64,000 nucleotides of DNA from Myxacorys californica WJT36-NPBG1. GTDB lineage: Bacteria > Cyanobacteriota > Cyanobacteriia > Leptolyngbyales > Leptolyngbyaceae. A model generated the notes under the pieces. That model searched no databases. It had not been told where the DNA came from and saw nothing but the letters and a program-made list of their open reading frames with translations. The translations under genes and the position numbers were made by a program. How positions within the stretch are numbered: the stretch's first letter is position 1; each line of letters opens with the position of its first letter. The stretch lies in contig JAHHHO010000018.1 in NCBI GenBank assembly GCA_019359315.1, positions 26,066 to 90,065 of the forward strand. The letters run 5' to 3'. Positions 17,117 through 25,124 of this stretch are shown here, one piece after another.

Positions 17117-20100
17117 TTATCCTTCCACGATTTTCCACAGTGCATCAATTCCTGCTCCGACATACTCTGAGTCTTGATGGCGTTCAATCCAATCGAGGAG
17201 TAGGGGAAGGACGCGATCGCACTTCTTGCCCAATTTGCCTATTATCCTAACTGCTGTGGATTTCAGCGAATAGGGATTCTCCGCAGCGTCATCGTCGAGT
17301 TCCAGCCAAGTTAGTAGTTCACTTACAATAACGCTATCGGAGTTGCCTAGTTTTCCTAATGATTCCGCTGCTGTAACGCATATCAGCCAGTAATTTCGTT
17401 TATTTAAGCACGCTATCAAGAACTGCATCACTTCGTTAGAGGGATTACTTAAGTTGCCTAAAGTTTCAATGATTCCGTTGAATAACATCAAAGATTCATC
17501 TTCTAAGCGCTCCAATAGTTTTGGAATGATTGAACTAAATTGGCTACTTGCTTCACCCAAAGCCTTTGCAACATACGAGGCAACATTGTACTCCTCACAG
17601 CTTAGCCAATCAATCAGTTGATCAATGGCTGACTCAGAACCATTCTTAAGGTTTGAGATAAGTACATTGACTTCTGCATAGTAAGTTTTTGCTTCCTCCA
17701 ATTCTTCTCGGAGATACTCATCATATGATATTCGCCTAGACGCCTCATCGTAGCTGTCTTCATAAAGAACGTCGTCAACCCATTCATCTCTATATTTCAG
17801 CTTTTCTAAAGCTTTAGCTATGCTAGCCTCTCCATTAAATATCGAGATTAATCTTTGAACATAAAACTTAGAAGCTTCAACGAATTTATTACTCTTCCCT
17901 AGCATCTCAAGTGCCCATTGAGACGACAATCGATCTTCGAGCAGAATGAGTAGAGATTCTAATGCCTCTTCATGATTTCCTAGCAGCATTTGACTTTTCA
18001 CTAGATAACTGTGAGAGATTCTGTCCCTATAAGCTCTGATGTGTTCTAGAGCATCTGCTGCAAAAGATGTTTCACTTAAATTGAAGATGATTTCTTCAAC
18101 CAATTTCTTAGCTTCTCGACCAGTTGATCTGTCATCCTTCATACTCAGTTGAACTAAACGAGACAGCACTTCTGCAATTAAATCTTGAGCAGTTGCTTGA
18201 AGTCCTTTCGGATCTTCTAGTAAACAAATTCCAGCAAACATTAAATCTCGATGTAGCCATTGCTCGTATTCACTACCATTCTTTAAAATGGCACGAATTG
18301 CTTTCGCAGCCTTCTTCGGCTTCTGTTGAGCAACCAGTAACAGCAAGACCTCTCGCCAATGTGGATTATGCAAATAGTCTTTAATGTATGACAGGACAAT
18401 GTCAAAATCATCCTCATCATCCGCACGATACATAATGTCCTGAGCGCAAAGATATTCTTGAAGTGTTTTGTGAACAAAGGCGTAACAGTCCTGCCCTTGT
18501 TCATTCAGCAATCCGGTTCGCTCTCGAATTAGTTGTAGAAAGCGCTTTGACTCATTCCTTGCTTGATCAAGCTGAATTGGTTTTCGTGCTTTGATCAATC
18601 TGGTTAATTGCTCAAGCAGTTCATCTTTATCAATTAGCGTTCCGCCTTCTGGATCGCTTGTACTGCCCTGCGTATGAATCCAATACGCTAATTGCTCCAT
18701 CAACCGTTGCACATCATCCAGATCCAGATACTTAAATACTGTATGGTTCGTTAATTCCTTCAGGGCATCCCAAGAAATTAGCAGTGTCTCCACCGATTTT
18801 TTATAAATCTTATGGCGTTCTTTGGGCAGCACTGCATAGTAGCGATGAATCAACGCAATAATTGTCAGCAACAATGGATTTCTCGCCAGCAATTTGATGC
18901 GATCGTTATCCCCCAATGCTTTTCTCAAGCTCTCCTTCTTCCGCTCTGCCTCCGCTTTGTCTGGAATCCGACTGTCATACCAATGATTGATAAATTCCTC
19001 CATTTTGGGGTCATCAAACATCAAAAGCTCGTAGTGCGGATACTCATGCGTGCGGAAAAAGTCGCGTTTATAGCCTGCCGGACGAGAGGTAATAATCGCA
19101 AAGTTTTCGCGATGCTGTCCTAAAAAGTTTTCGATCCGTTGCACAAGGTCATAGCGCTTCGCATCTTCGGCAACTTCATCTAACCCATCCAGCAGAATCA
19201 GCGCTTTGCCTCGCTCTAGCCAATACTCAAAAAATCCGACAGGTAACTTCTTGACCTCCATCGTCTTCTCAGCGAAGTGTCGCGCATACTCCAGCAGCGA
19301 GAGGTTTGGAAATCGTGCCCAATCGCGAATCCGAACTAAGATCGGTAGCGGCAATTCTTCTGTATGGGGCTGCAATCCTTTTACATCGGACGACCTTGCC
19401 AATGCGTTGTCCCACATTGCTTGTGTACCGCCTGACATTGGTAACGGATCGGCTGACATTGGTAACGGATCGGCTGACATCGGTAACGGATTGCCTGACA
19501 TTGGTAACGGATTGCCTGACATTGCTTGTGTACCGCCTGGCATTGGTAACGGATCGGCTAACATTGCTAATGTCTTGGCTTGCATTGCTAATGCGATCGC
19601 AAAATAACTTAATAGCGTCGTCTTTCCTGACCCTGGCGCACCCAACAGAACGGCGGCTTTGGTTCGATTGGGCTGCTGCAACAACTGACGCGCCGAGAGT
19701 TTGCGTCCGGTTCGCTCAAGATTGGAGTAATATCGCTGTTCTGCCAACAGCACAACCTGTCGATCTGGAGCCGAGTCTTGAGCGATCACATACGCAAACC
19801 CAGTCCGCGTTACTTCTTCTTGAACATCCGGCATCACAAAGATTTGCAGGAGCTGATTTGCCCGATCAACTTCCTGCCCATCGATCGCAACGCCCGCAAA
19901 TTTGACATCATCAAACCAGTTTGCCAACTGCTCTAGATAATCGTCCTGAGCAACTCGAAGCGCAATATAGGCGCTGGTCTCCTGAACGTAAGCGTGCGTA
20001 AACGTTTTAATCCAAGGCTCAAGAATCGCATCATTTAGGTCAACGTGTTGATCTGTCTTAACCTGCGAAAAAACTTTGACCAAACACGCCACATCAGGAA

Positions 20101-20383
20101 GTCCTTGCGCTTCTAAAGGCTTTTGTAACTCACCCAATGCACTTGGATGCTTCAAGGCAGCTTCCAAAAAATCTCGCTTTGGCTTATCAGGACATCGACG
20201 AAACAGCATTTTAGAAGGATCAAGACCTGATTCATGTTCACTATCAGCCGCTTGCATTCCCTTCGTTAGCGCGGCTTCAAGCTCTGTCGGATTGAGCCGA
20301 CTTTTCACTTGCGTCAACAGCGCTTTTGCCACAGGTGGCGCAACCATTTTGAGAACAGCAGCCCCGAGCGTTGCAAACTCCAT
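17117..20383 (-). CDS. NACHT-domain STAND NTPase with HEAT-like C-terminal repeats
   Basis: A 1088-residue protein. An N-terminal region of unknown function (about 1-240) precedes a NACHT NTPase: Walker A LLGAPGSGKTT (about 247-256), Walker B ALILLDGLDEVAE (394-406), sensor ITSRPAGY and a FVHKTLQEYLCAQ winged-helix motif. The C-terminal third has HEAT-like helical repeats (ETLGNLSNPSN, AAESLGKLGNSD, VRIIGKLGKKCD). The body plan fits bacterial NLR-like sensors, many of which act in anti-phage defence; no classical effector domain is recognised. A nine-copy heptapeptide insert (267-329) lies between the Walker motifs. It is a single gene, divergent from the dehydrogenase. Confidence 0.88.
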   Translation of the reverse strand: MEFATLGAAVLKMVAPPVAKALLTQVKSRLNPTELEAALTKGMQAADSEHESGLDPSKMLFRRCPDKPKRDFLEAALKHPSALGELQKPLEAQGLPDVACLVKVFSQVKTDQHVDLNDAILEPWIKTFTHAYVQETSAYIALRVAQDDYLEQLANWFDDVKFAGVAIDGQEVDRANQLLQIFVMPDVQEEVTRTGFAYVIAQDSAPDRQVVLLAEQRYYSNLERTGRKLSARQLLQQPNRTKAAVLLGAPGSGKTTLLSYFAIALAMQAKTLAMLADPLPMPGGTQAMSGNPLPMSGNPLPMSADPLPMSADPLPMSGGTQAMWDNALARSSDVKGLQPHTEELPLPILVRIRDWARFPNLSLLEYARHFAEKTMEVKKLPVGFFEYWLERGKALILLDGLDEVAEDAKRYDLVQRIENFLGQHRENFAIITSRPAGYKRDFFRTHEYPHYELLMFDDPKMEEFINHWYDSRIPDKAEAERKKESLRKALGDNDRIKLLARNPLLLTIIALIHRYYAVLPKERHKIYKKSVETLLISWDALKELTNHTVFKYLDLDDVQRLMEQLAYWIHTQGSTSDPEGGTLIDKDELLEQLTRLIKARKPIQLDQARNESKRFLQLIRERTGLLNEQGQDCYAFVHKTLQEYLCAQDIMYRADDEDDFDIVLSYIKDYLHNPHWREVLLLLVAQQKPKKAAKAIRAILKNGSEYEQWLHRDLMFAGICLLEDPKGLQATAQDLIAEVLSRLVQLSMKDDRSTGREAKKLVEEIIFNLSETSFAADALEHIRAYRDRISHSYLVKSQMLLGNHEEALESLLILLEDRLSSQWALEMLGKSNKFVEASKFYVQRLISIFNGEASIAKALEKLKYRDEWVDDVLYEDSYDEASRRISYDEYLREELEEAKTYYAEVNVLISNLKNGSESAIDQLIDWLSCEEYNVASYVAKALGEASSQFSSIIPKLLERLEDESLMLFNGIIETLGNLSNPSNEVMQFLIACLNKRNYWLICVTAAESLGKLGNSDSVIVSELLTWLELDDDAAENPYSLKSTAVRIIGKLGKKCDRVLPLLLDWIERHQDSEYVGAGIDALWKIVEG
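19397..19585 (-). repeat. Nine-copy 21-bp tandem repeat inside the NACHT gene
   Basis: Nine exact-length 21-bp units, each starting ATG on the coding strand and encoding a heptapeptide such as MSADPLP, MSGNPLP or MSGGTQA (residues 267-329). Two neighbouring units are identical and others differ by a few bases, so expansion looks recent. The unit length keeps the frame open in several frames, which explains long spurious ORFs on the opposite strand. Confidence 0.92.
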
Positions 20384-20522
20384 GCTTGATCCTCATCGCT
20401 AACTTCCTGATTATGGCGTGTCTTTCAGATATCACCGCCAAGCATTCAAGTCGATAGGATGGAAAGAAGAATCACTTTACACAAACAAGCTTCCAACCGC
20501 ACTCACACTTTCTATCTTCAGA

Positions 20523-21590
20523 ATGATGCAAGACTCCGCGATTCTTGAAATGACAGAAGCCTATCTGCGATCGCAGGTCGCCCCTCATGCAAACGCGATC
20601 GATCATGATCCGGAGGCGTTGCGTTCTGCCGTTCAAGGATTAGCAGAACGGCAGTTATTAGCGTTAAGACTGCCTCAAAGCTGGAACGTTAATGCTTTGA
20701 CCTATTACGCCGTTCAAGAACTGATTGCCCGCTTCTCTGGAGCATTAGCATTTCTGCAAACGCAACATCAGAGCGCGGCTTCAATGTTGCTTAAGAGCGA
20801 GAACGAATGGCTGAAACAAACCTATCTTCCGTATTTAGCAAACGGTCAAAAGTTGGTTGGAATTGGATTCTCGCATTTGCGACGAGAGCACAACCCGCCC
20901 CTGAAAGCGGTTCCAGTCGAAGGCGGCTATCGATTGCACGGACACATTCCATGGATTACGGGATTCAACTTCTTTCAGGATGTTCTGATCGCCGCCTTGT
21001 TACCTGATGGTCAAGCGGTGTATGGCATCGTGCCCTTCCAAGACACGCTGCAAAACGGAGAGATTCGCTTCAGCGAACCGATGTCACTCGCCGCAATCAC
21101 CTCGACGAACACCGTCACGGCTGAGCTAACAGAATGGTTTTTACCAAATTCTCACATCGCCTTTGTACTGCCTGCGAGAGCCATTCACAAGAGCGATCGC
21201 GCCAATGTTCTCAACCACAGTTTCTTTGCATTGGGATGCGCTCAAGCGGGATTAGACATCGTAGAAGCAGTAACGCAGCAGAAATCTATCGCTGTTCAAC
21301 AGGCTTTAATTGACGAACTCGCCGCTTGTCGCGACGCCATCTACACGGCTCAACCGAAGTCTCCCCACTTCGAGACAAACCTCAACCTAAGAGCTTGGTC
21401 AATCGAATTAGCCGTTCGCTGTGCCCATGCTGCGATCGTCGTTTCAAGCGGTGCCGCGAATTCTACATCACATCCTGCCCAACGGGTCTACCGAGAAGCG
21501 CTTGTGTTTTCGGTATCTGGACAAACGAATGCGGTTCTAGAAGCTACGCTAGAGCAACTGAGTGCGCGACCCCGAACCTTTGAGAGATGA
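20523..21590 (+). CDS. Acyl-CoA dehydrogenase-fold flavoprotein
   Basis: About 355 residues. The start is uncertain; I use the ATG at 20523 (MMQDSAILEMTEAYLRSQVAP) since upstream sequence is not family-like. The N-terminal helical domain, the FAD-contacting beta domain (VGIGFSHLRRE, GYRLHGHIPWITG) and a C-terminal helical bundle are visible. The stretch where the catalytic Glu of acyl-CoA dehydrogenases normally sits reads VFSVSGQTNAVLEATL, without the usual EGT. A related flavin monooxygenase (DszC/SfnB-like) or a non-catalytic role is therefore possible. It stands alone, divergent from the NACHT gene. Confidence 0.7.
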   Translation: MMQDSAILEMTEAYLRSQVAPHANAIDHDPEALRSAVQGLAERQLLALRLPQSWNVNALTYYAVQELIARFSGALAFLQTQHQSAASMLLKSENEWLKQTYLPYLANGQKLVGIGFSHLRREHNPPLKAVPVEGGYRLHGHIPWITGFNFFQDVLIAALLPDGQAVYGIVPFQDTLQNGEIRFSEPMSLAAITSTNTVTAELTEWFLPNSHIAFVLPARAIHKSDRANVLNHSFFALGCAQAGLDIVEAVTQQKSIAVQQALIDELAACRDAIYTAQPKSPHFETNLNLRAWSIELAVRCAHAAIVVSSGAANSTSHPAQRVYREALVFSVSGQTNAVLEATLEQLSARPRTFER

Positions 21591-21767
21591 CACATCTACG
21601 TCGTTTATGAGAATAGTTAAATAGCGATCGCTAGTCGCTCATAGAATGTAGGGCGTCCTTCAAACTAGCGCCATTTCTCGCTTTGTTACATCCTATGAAT
21701 TGGAGCGAATGTGGCTCCTGCAATCCTCTCATAATGATCGTAAAGACCTTTCAGCCGCACTAAGCTC

Positions 21768-22232
21768 ATGGCAAAAACTGTCGCAGATGTAATGACCCCC
21801 GCTCCCATTACTGTCAAGCCTGAGACTCCCTTATCCGAAGTGATCAAAACCATTGCAGAGAAACGCATTAGCGGGCTTCCGGTTACAGATGAAGCGGGTC
21901 AACTCGTCGGTGTCATTTCAGAAACCGATCTAATGTGGCGCGAAACCAATGTCACTCCTCCTGCCTACATCATGCTATTGGATAGCGTGATCTATCTAGA
22001 AAATCCGGGTCGATACGAAAAGGATCTCCACAAAGCCTTGGGTCAAACCGTCGGAGAAGTGATGTCTTCTAATCCAGTCACGATCGCGCCAGAGAAACCT
22101 CTGTCCGAAGCGGCGAAATTAATGCACGATCGCCAAGTCAATCGGCTTCCCGTCATTGATGCGTCTGGGCAAATTGTTGGCATCCTGACGCGTGGCGACA
22201 TTGTTCGAGCAATGGCAGCTGAGCAAAGTTAG
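21768..22232 (+). CDS. Tandem CBS-domain protein
   Basis: A 154-residue stand-alone Bateman module: CBS1 about residues 3-60 (VADVMTPAPITVKPETPLSEV, ISGLPVTDEAGQLVGVISETDL) and CBS2 about 92-150 (VGEVMSSNPVTIAPEKPLSEA, VNRLPVIDASGQIVGILTRGDIV). Such modules bind adenine nucleotides and regulate partner proteins. No enzyme domain is attached and no clear partner is adjacent, though an NblB-like gene follows on the same strand after about 50 bases. Confidence 0.9.
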   Translation: MAKTVADVMTPAPITVKPETPLSEVIKTIAEKRISGLPVTDEAGQLVGVISETDLMWRETNVTPPAYIMLLDSVIYLENPGRYEKDLHKALGQTVGEVMSSNPVTIAPEKPLSEAAKLMHDRQVNRLPVIDASGQIVGILTRGDIVRAMAAEQS

Positions 22233-22286
22233 AGCGCCACAACAAGGGAAAATAGTGAAGCAGATAGACTACAAAATTTGTATCGC

Positions 22287-22937
22287 ATGACTACACCAGA
22301 TAGTGTTAAAGAACTTCTAGAATCAAACAATTTTGGCGATCGCTTGCGCGGGGTAAATCATCTAAGACAGCTTGATCCTGCGATCGCATACGACTTAATC
22401 AAACCCTCTGTCACCGATGAAAATGTGCGCGTCCGATATGCTGCTGTCAGTCAGTTGGCATCGCTCGGCGAGCAAAACCGTTCGGAATCCTTATCACTAC
22501 TGAAAGCCGCCCTGTTTGATCCAGAGCCGGATGTTCAAGCGGCCGCCGCCGACTCGATTGGCGGATTGCATCTCACCGAAGCTTACGAAGATCTAGAGAA
22601 GCTATATCAAAGAACCCCAGAATGGTTAGTGCGCTTTAGTATTGTGGCAGCGCTAGGAGAACTGGGCGATGCGCGGGGCTATGATCTCTTAGCCGATGCG
22701 CTGAACTCGGAGAGCGATTTGGTGATTACCGCCGCGATCGGGTCATTAGGTGAATTAGGCGACGATCGCGCAGTGCCATTGCTGATTCCCTACGCGACAA
22801 GTCCAGATTGGCAAATTCGGCATCGGGTTGCTCAAGCGTTGGGTCAGTTAAAAACACCAGAGGCAAAAGCAGCTCTAGAAACGCTCGCCAATGACGAAAT
22901 GGAACAAGTCGCAGAGTTAGCCAAGTCTGCCTTGTAA
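22287..22937 (+). CDS. nblB: HEAT-repeat phycobilisome degradation protein, NblB-like
   Basis: A 216-residue protein made of HEAT repeats, each near 30 residues (VRVRYAAVSQLASLG, VQAAAADSIGGL, VRFSIVAALGELGDARG, ITAAIGSLGELGDDRAVPLL, IRHRVAQALGQL). NblB-type proteins are related to phycobilin lyases and help dismantle phycobilisomes during nutrient stress. The ATG at 22287 gives the family start MTTPDSVKELLES; an upstream in-frame TTG at 22278 is less likely. It is followed by an intrinsic terminator. The symbol rests on remembered similarity. Confidence 0.78.
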   Translation: MTTPDSVKELLESNNFGDRLRGVNHLRQLDPAIAYDLIKPSVTDENVRVRYAAVSQLASLGEQNRSESLSLLKAALFDPEPDVQAAAADSIGGLHLTEAYEDLEKLYQRTPEWLVRFSIVAALGELGDARGYDLLADALNSESDLVITAAIGSLGELGDDRAVPLLIPYATSPDWQIRHRVAQALGQLKTPEAKAALETLANDEMEQVAELAKSAL

Positions 22938-22978
22938 GAAGTCGTCCGGATTTCTAAACACTCTCTAGAAATGATTAG

Positions 22979-23021
22979 CATCGCTGTACCGGTATTTACA
23001 CAGGCAACAGCGATGTTTTTT
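22979..23021 (+). terminator. Intrinsic terminator after the NblB-like gene
   Basis: CATCGCTGT (22979-22987) pairs with ACAGCGATG (23007-23015) around a 19-base loop and is followed by six T residues. It lies about 40 bases past the stop codon. Confidence 0.75.
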
Positions 23022-23331
23022 AGTAACCGAGGCAGTTTTAGTTGGAAGACAAAAGATAAGCTACTTAGGTTGTACGTAGAACTGTATCGTTTAGTTGAAT
23101 GTTTAATTTAGCTGGAATACGTGAACTCTACGAACAGTCTTCTAAATTAAAGTTTGAATAAAGAGAAACTGCGGAAGATACTCATTTCTGTGTATCAGTA
23201 ATAACATTCAGATACGCAACTAATGCATTACTTCTGTAACCTGACAGCGCCCTCCTGAATTGCAGAACCTGATCTAAAGAACACTATGCCCCCAACCTTA
23301 TTAACCATTTCAAGCACTCTTACCCATCTCT
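23022..23331 (+). other. Intergenic region ahead of the PEP-CTERM gene, no further signal found
   Basis: About 310 bases of AT-rich sequence between the NblB-gene terminator and the PEP-CTERM start. It should carry the promoter of the downstream gene, but I cannot point to a convincing -35/-10 pair, and no small frame looks protein-like. Confidence 0.4.
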
Positions 23332-24147
23332 ATGATTCAGTCCAAGCGCTTCTCCATCTTTACCCGTGTTTTAGGTAGCGCAAGCAGCCTTGCTGTGCCC
23401 TTAAGCATCGCGTTTGCCACTGCGCCCGCTCATGCCGCATCCTTCACGGCAGACGATGTGATCAGTCAGTGTTTTAAACCGAGTACCAGTAGTTTCGGTC
23501 CTCACTCTTGCAGTAACGTCAATGGTTTCTTCACCCTCACCGCGACCACAAATCCGATTGATTCTGCAAGCGACAATGTTCTCACTCAAAAAAAGGTGGG
23601 AGGGTTGACAGGCATTGGCGTGGCTAAGAATGGATTGACGAAGATCAACCAAGATCCAGCAAGCGGCGAAATTAACTCGAACGAGACACTACAAGTAGGC
23701 TTCAATACAGCCGCGATCCTGTCACAATTGCAGCTAAGTTTCTTGTATCCACCGAATACGCCAGATAATCCGGCTTACGGCGACAAGGTGTTTGAAGCCG
23801 CGATCGTCACTTCAGCAGACACAACCCTAACCGGAACCCTAAAAGTGACCGGAAAAGACTCTGCAACTTGGAGCGGAGCCGACGGCACAGTGGCGAACCT
23901 GATCGTCTCCTCTCTCGGCAAGGCAGGCTTGTATGCCATTTACAATCCGTTTGGCAACAACAGCATCAAAGGATTTAATCTGACGGCGCTTGCTGGAGCC
24001 AATACGGGTGCAGGCTACTCAGATTACGCCCTCAGATCGGTGTTGGTAGAACCAGTGTCGGTTCCTGAACCCGCGACGGTAGCAGGGTTGGGATTGGTTG
24101 GTCTGTTAGCCGCCTCTCGCCAACGTCGGGCGGTGAAAGCGAGCTAA
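23332..24147 (+). CDS. PEP-CTERM sorting-domain protein
   Basis: 271 residues. An N-terminal signal peptide (about 1-35, ending AHAASF) leads into a secreted, Thr/Ser/Asn-rich body of unknown function. The C-terminus is a PEP-CTERM anchor: VPEPATVAGLGLVGLLAASRQRR, that is VPEP, a hydrophobic helix and a basic tail, recognised by an exosortase. In cyanobacteria such proteins belong to the surface or exopolysaccharide matrix. No exosortase gene is in the window. Confidence 0.88.
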   Translation: MIQSKRFSIFTRVLGSASSLAVPLSIAFATAPAHAASFTADDVISQCFKPSTSSFGPHSCSNVNGFFTLTATTNPIDSASDNVLTQKKVGGLTGIGVAKNGLTKINQDPASGEINSNETLQVGFNTAAILSQLQLSFLYPPNTPDNPAYGDKVFEAAIVTSADTTLTGTLKVTGKDSATWSGADGTVANLIVSSLGKAGLYAIYNPFGNNSIKGFNLTALAGANTGAGYSDYALRSVLVEPVSVPEPATVAGLGLVGLLAASRQRRAVKAS

Positions 24148-24178
24148 TTCGGTTTTGTTCAGCTAACTCTATTTAACG

Positions 24179-24209
24179 GCGCGATCAACTCTACCGATCG
24201 CGCTTTTTT
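24179..24209 (+). terminator. Intrinsic terminator after the PEP-CTERM gene
   Basis: GCGCGATC (24179-24186) pairs with GATCGCGC (24196-24203), followed by six T residues. The two arms are HIP1-like half-sites. Confidence 0.85.
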
Positions 24210-24239
24210 GTGATCAAAATCCTAATTAGTCCGCATGGC

Positions 24240-25109
24240 CTAAATGAAATCTACACTCAATGCAACTTCTGTTTCTAGACTGGCATTGGGGTCTAAATAG
24301 AGCAAGCGTTCTCCCGCGTTCAGCGCATTTCTGGGCGCGCTCCACGGCTCTAGGCAGTAAAAATCTTTCCCCTTTACTGTCCAAAAAACCAACGATGGAA
24401 AGGCATCGCCATAACTCAACGTAATTCGAGTATGGCGACTCAAATCAGAAACACTCGCGCTTTGTCGAGAAAGGTGCGGAAAAATCCAATCAATTTCGGC
24501 TTGGTCAAAATCAAATGTGTTGAAAAACGGCTGGGGTTGCTTCGTAATTTGATCAATCGCCTCATCAGAGGGAACTTCAAACCGTAACTGACTTTTGTCT
24601 GGCGCAAGAAAATAAGGGTGGAATCCTACAGAGAACGGCATCCGCCCGGAGGAGCGATTGGTATAACGTTGGTGCAGCGTCAGAGCTTGCCCTTGCAACG
24701 TATAGGTAAACTCCAGCAGAAAATCAAACGGGTAGACCTCGCGAGTCTGAGCATTGCTCGCTAATGCAATCGTTAAACTTGCGCGATCGTCAGTGCGCTG
24801 AGCCACCACTTCCCACGGCAAATCCCGTGCAAATCCGTGCTGTTTGAGCAAATAAGATTGCCCGTCGTAGATGTAAGTGTTGTCCGGTAAATTGCCGCAG
24901 ATCGGAAACAAAATTGGAATGCCGCCCCGCACCGACATACTCGGATTGGCAAACCGTTCGGTGTCCATGTAGAGTAACTCCCGCCCCTGAACCTGCCAAC
25001 TAGCGATGATGCCACCCCGCTCGGGAACAACTTCTAACCGAGAAAAGGACTCTCGATTGTTTAAAACGTAAATGTCGTATAGCTGTCGGCGACGTTCAAT
25101 GGAAAACAC
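24240..25109 (-). CDS. Aldose 1-epimerase family protein
   Basis: A 289-residue galactose-mutarotase-like enzyme. Typical features: RGGIPILFPICGNLPD near residue 61-76, the catalytic His region KQHGFARDLPWEV, a second His in VGFHPYF, and the late FYCLEPWSAPRNALN motif with the conserved Glu. It interconverts alpha and beta anomers of a sugar or sugar phosphate; substrate cannot be told from sequence. It lies 15 bases after the CapA gene on the same strand and is probably in its transcription unit. Confidence 0.88.
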   Translation of the reverse strand: MFSIERRRQLYDIYVLNNRESFSRLEVVPERGGIIASWQVQGRELLYMDTERFANPSMSVRGGIPILFPICGNLPDNTYIYDGQSYLLKQHGFARDLPWEVVAQRTDDRASLTIALASNAQTREVYPFDFLLEFTYTLQGQALTLHQRYTNRSSGRMPFSVGFHPYFLAPDKSQLRFEVPSDEAIDQITKQPQPFFNTFDFDQAEIDWIFPHLSRQSASVSDLSRHTRITLSYGDAFPSLVFWTVKGKDFYCLEPWSAPRNALNAGERLLYLDPNASLETEVALSVDFI

Positions 25110-25124
25110 AGGCGTTCTGAGTAA

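Noticed and set aside
19397..19585. CRISPR-like array
   Set aside because: Units are contiguous 21-bp repeats without spacers and lie in frame inside a coding region.
19206..19905. Two long plus-strand ORFs (133 and 199 codons) opposite the NACHT gene
   Set aside because: They are kept open by the 21-bp repeat, whose length is a multiple of three. Their sequence is a low-complexity mirror of the repeat and the NACHT frame has clear motifs.
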